A stretch of 64,000 nucleotides of DNA, from the NCBI GenBank assembly GCA_016648135.1, contig JADDOH010000310.1:60205-124204 (forward strand), written 5' to 3'. Shown piece after piece: positions 62,710-64,000 of this stretch; within the stretch, counting starts at the first letter, position 1, and the number at the start of each line of letters is the position of its first letter. The position numbers were made by a program, and so were the translations under genes. Below the pieces are notes generated by a model that saw nothing but the letters and a program-made list of their open reading frames with translations, searched no databases and was not told the origin of the DNA. Origin of the DNA: Agrypnia vestita (taxonomy: Eukaryota; Arthropoda; Insecta; Trichoptera; Phryganeidae).

Positions 62710-63535
62710 CTATTTCAGACTTAGTTCATAATACTTTAGGGAGTTTAATACATTTTAAGAATATTACTAGAATATGTCAATAGTGACTGAATTATATTCA
62801 ATATAAGTTACTTTGAACATTTTCAGTTTTACCGAATATAAGTCAGAAATATTGCAAAAATCTCCTCACTCTTAAAATGTAGAAACCCCTAAAACATTGT
62901 GCTATAGGTCTGAAACACCCTGCTGAATTATAATTCATATTATAACTAGGATATGTAAATTTTCCACCAGTAAAATGCAGGCAGCATTACATGGATTATT
63001 ATTTTATGGTAATTGACTTTATTAATCTCACAATTTTTCCGTGTATTAAAATCGCTGTGAATCGGTCGAGAAAGCCACAAGAAATATATAAAAACATCGG
63101 ATGCTTTTTAGCTAAACAACTACTAGAATATTCATATACACAATAAACTGTTATAAACATTTATTTATTTGTTATATTTTTTAAATTTATATTTTATTTT
63201 GTTTGGGGGTGCTCAGTGTTTGAAGCGGAGTCTTTGGTCCCAGGCGTTCATTTGTCGTGACGTAATTATCAGGTTCACAGGGAAAATTAAAGGATCACGT
63301 GACTGATACAAATTTATTACAATACATGACATAAATGTTATACAATAGAAAGCATAAAATGACACATGACAAAAATTATGACTTTGCCGTCAGTTCTTCT
63401 TTTCAGTCTACTTTCAGTCCCTGGGTGACCCTTATGATACCTTATGGTAATATTATTCTCCCCTGTCTACGCTTTAGTTCTTCCCGTGATCCTTTTAAGA
63501 ATGCCATTTGCCGAGATATCCTCTCAGTAGTTTAA
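62710..63535. other. No gene recognised
   Basis: 62705-62930 resembles the inverted-repeat family at 42232-42765 (CAGACTTAGTTCATAATA and its mirror). 63335-63535 is open on the + strand but is probably the reverse of a decayed retroelement tail. Confidence 0.45.
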
Positions 63536-63544
63536 ATAATAGTA

Positions 63545-64000
63545 TTGGATTAGATCAGCACATGCTCTTCCATGTTCCAGAATTTTTATGTTGTGGGAAT
63601 ATAATGCTTCATGGTATGGATACGATAAATTTAGTTTTGAGGTGGCGAAGAAAGTTCTTTTTTATCTGTTCACGTCTCGCAATATATGTAATTTTCTGCG
63701 GGTTCCACACCTGAGATGCATATTCCAGGTTGCAGAACGCATAGTACAGTCATTTTAGGGAGAAAGGATTTTTAAAGTTTTTGCAGTTACGCAGTATGGA
63801 ACCTAGCATGCTGTAGGCCTTTGACGTAATTTGATCGATATGGTTCTTAAAAGGGAGTTTATTATCGAGGATCAAACCAAGTTCCTTTACTTCGCTTTTA
63901 ATTTCTAGTGGGATGTTATCTAATGTGTAGGCAAAATGAATTTTGTTGAGATTCCTTGTGAATGTAATACAGTAGGCCGATACGCGGGAGACATAATCTT
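63545..64000 (-). pseudogene. Jockey/I-like reverse transcriptase fragment, runs off the window
   Basis: On the - strand: EVKELGLILDNKLPFKNHID, ITSKAYSMLGSILRNCKNF, then a stop, YYAFCNLEYASQVWNPQ and KKNFLRHL. L.LGL.LD.KL.F..HI and LEYAS.VW.P are hallmark non-LTR RT segments. At least two in-frame stops make it inactive. The upstream part lies beyond 64000. Confidence 0.85.

Overview
The window is nuclear DNA from an insect, or at least an arthropod. It is AT-rich, its genes have GT-AG introns, and it carries degenerate CCTAA/TTAGG-type repeats. It is packed with eukaryotic transposons: hAT, PIF/Harbinger, Tc1/mariner, Helitron, and RTE-, Jockey- and L2-like non-LTR elements, plus many MITEs. 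The Helitron and MITE style would suit Lepidoptera, but the order is not settled by anything seen here. No virus, bacterial operon, rRNA or CRISPR array was found.

Two host genes can be supported. (1) A complete five-exon gene on the + strand (5629-13752) encodes a 333-residue protein of the FAM86/EEF2KMT lysine methyltransferase family. All intron phases agree. Introns 2-4 are swollen by a minisatellite, two MITEs, a Helitron, a 5'-truncated RTE insertion with a 14-bp target duplication, and a chimeric patch that copies the exon 4 splice acceptor. (2) A C2H2 zinc-finger gene on the - strand has one large exon with ten complete fingers (45981-47062) and, upstream, two homologous acidic N-terminal exons (50651-50845 and 54188-54344). 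The exon phases are compatible. The 3' end has a frame-shifting deletion that strands further fingers.

Layout: 1-5600 is intergenic with foldbacks, a MITE and a hammerhead-like motif. 5629-13752 is the methyltransferase gene. 14-34 kb is a graveyard of transposase and reverse transcriptase fragments, including a hAT C-terminus, a rearranged mariner, an L2-type 3' tail, a split DDE_3 transposase, and a Jockey-type ORF with a MITE cleanly inserted at TA. 34.7-44.3 kb is a nested block of elements with related TAGNGATG termini and almost no coding capacity. 45.9-54.4 kb is the zinc-finger locus, with a 2.1-kb hAT-like element (8-bp target duplication) in its intron. 55-64 kb holds a second Myb-like/RT mosaic segment, a second 762-bp Harbinger copy inverted relative to the first, a perfect 36-bp-arm hairpin, an L2-like 3' end and a Jockey/I-like fragment running off the window.

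No single new multi-gene system stands out. The most interesting signals are: the template-switch-like duplication of the exon 4 acceptor; zinc fingers that are homogenised except at DNA-contact positions; five hammerhead-ribozyme-like motifs; a mariner whose 5' end is an inverted copy of its 3' end; and the multilayer hAT nest. All assignments are by eye, without database searches.
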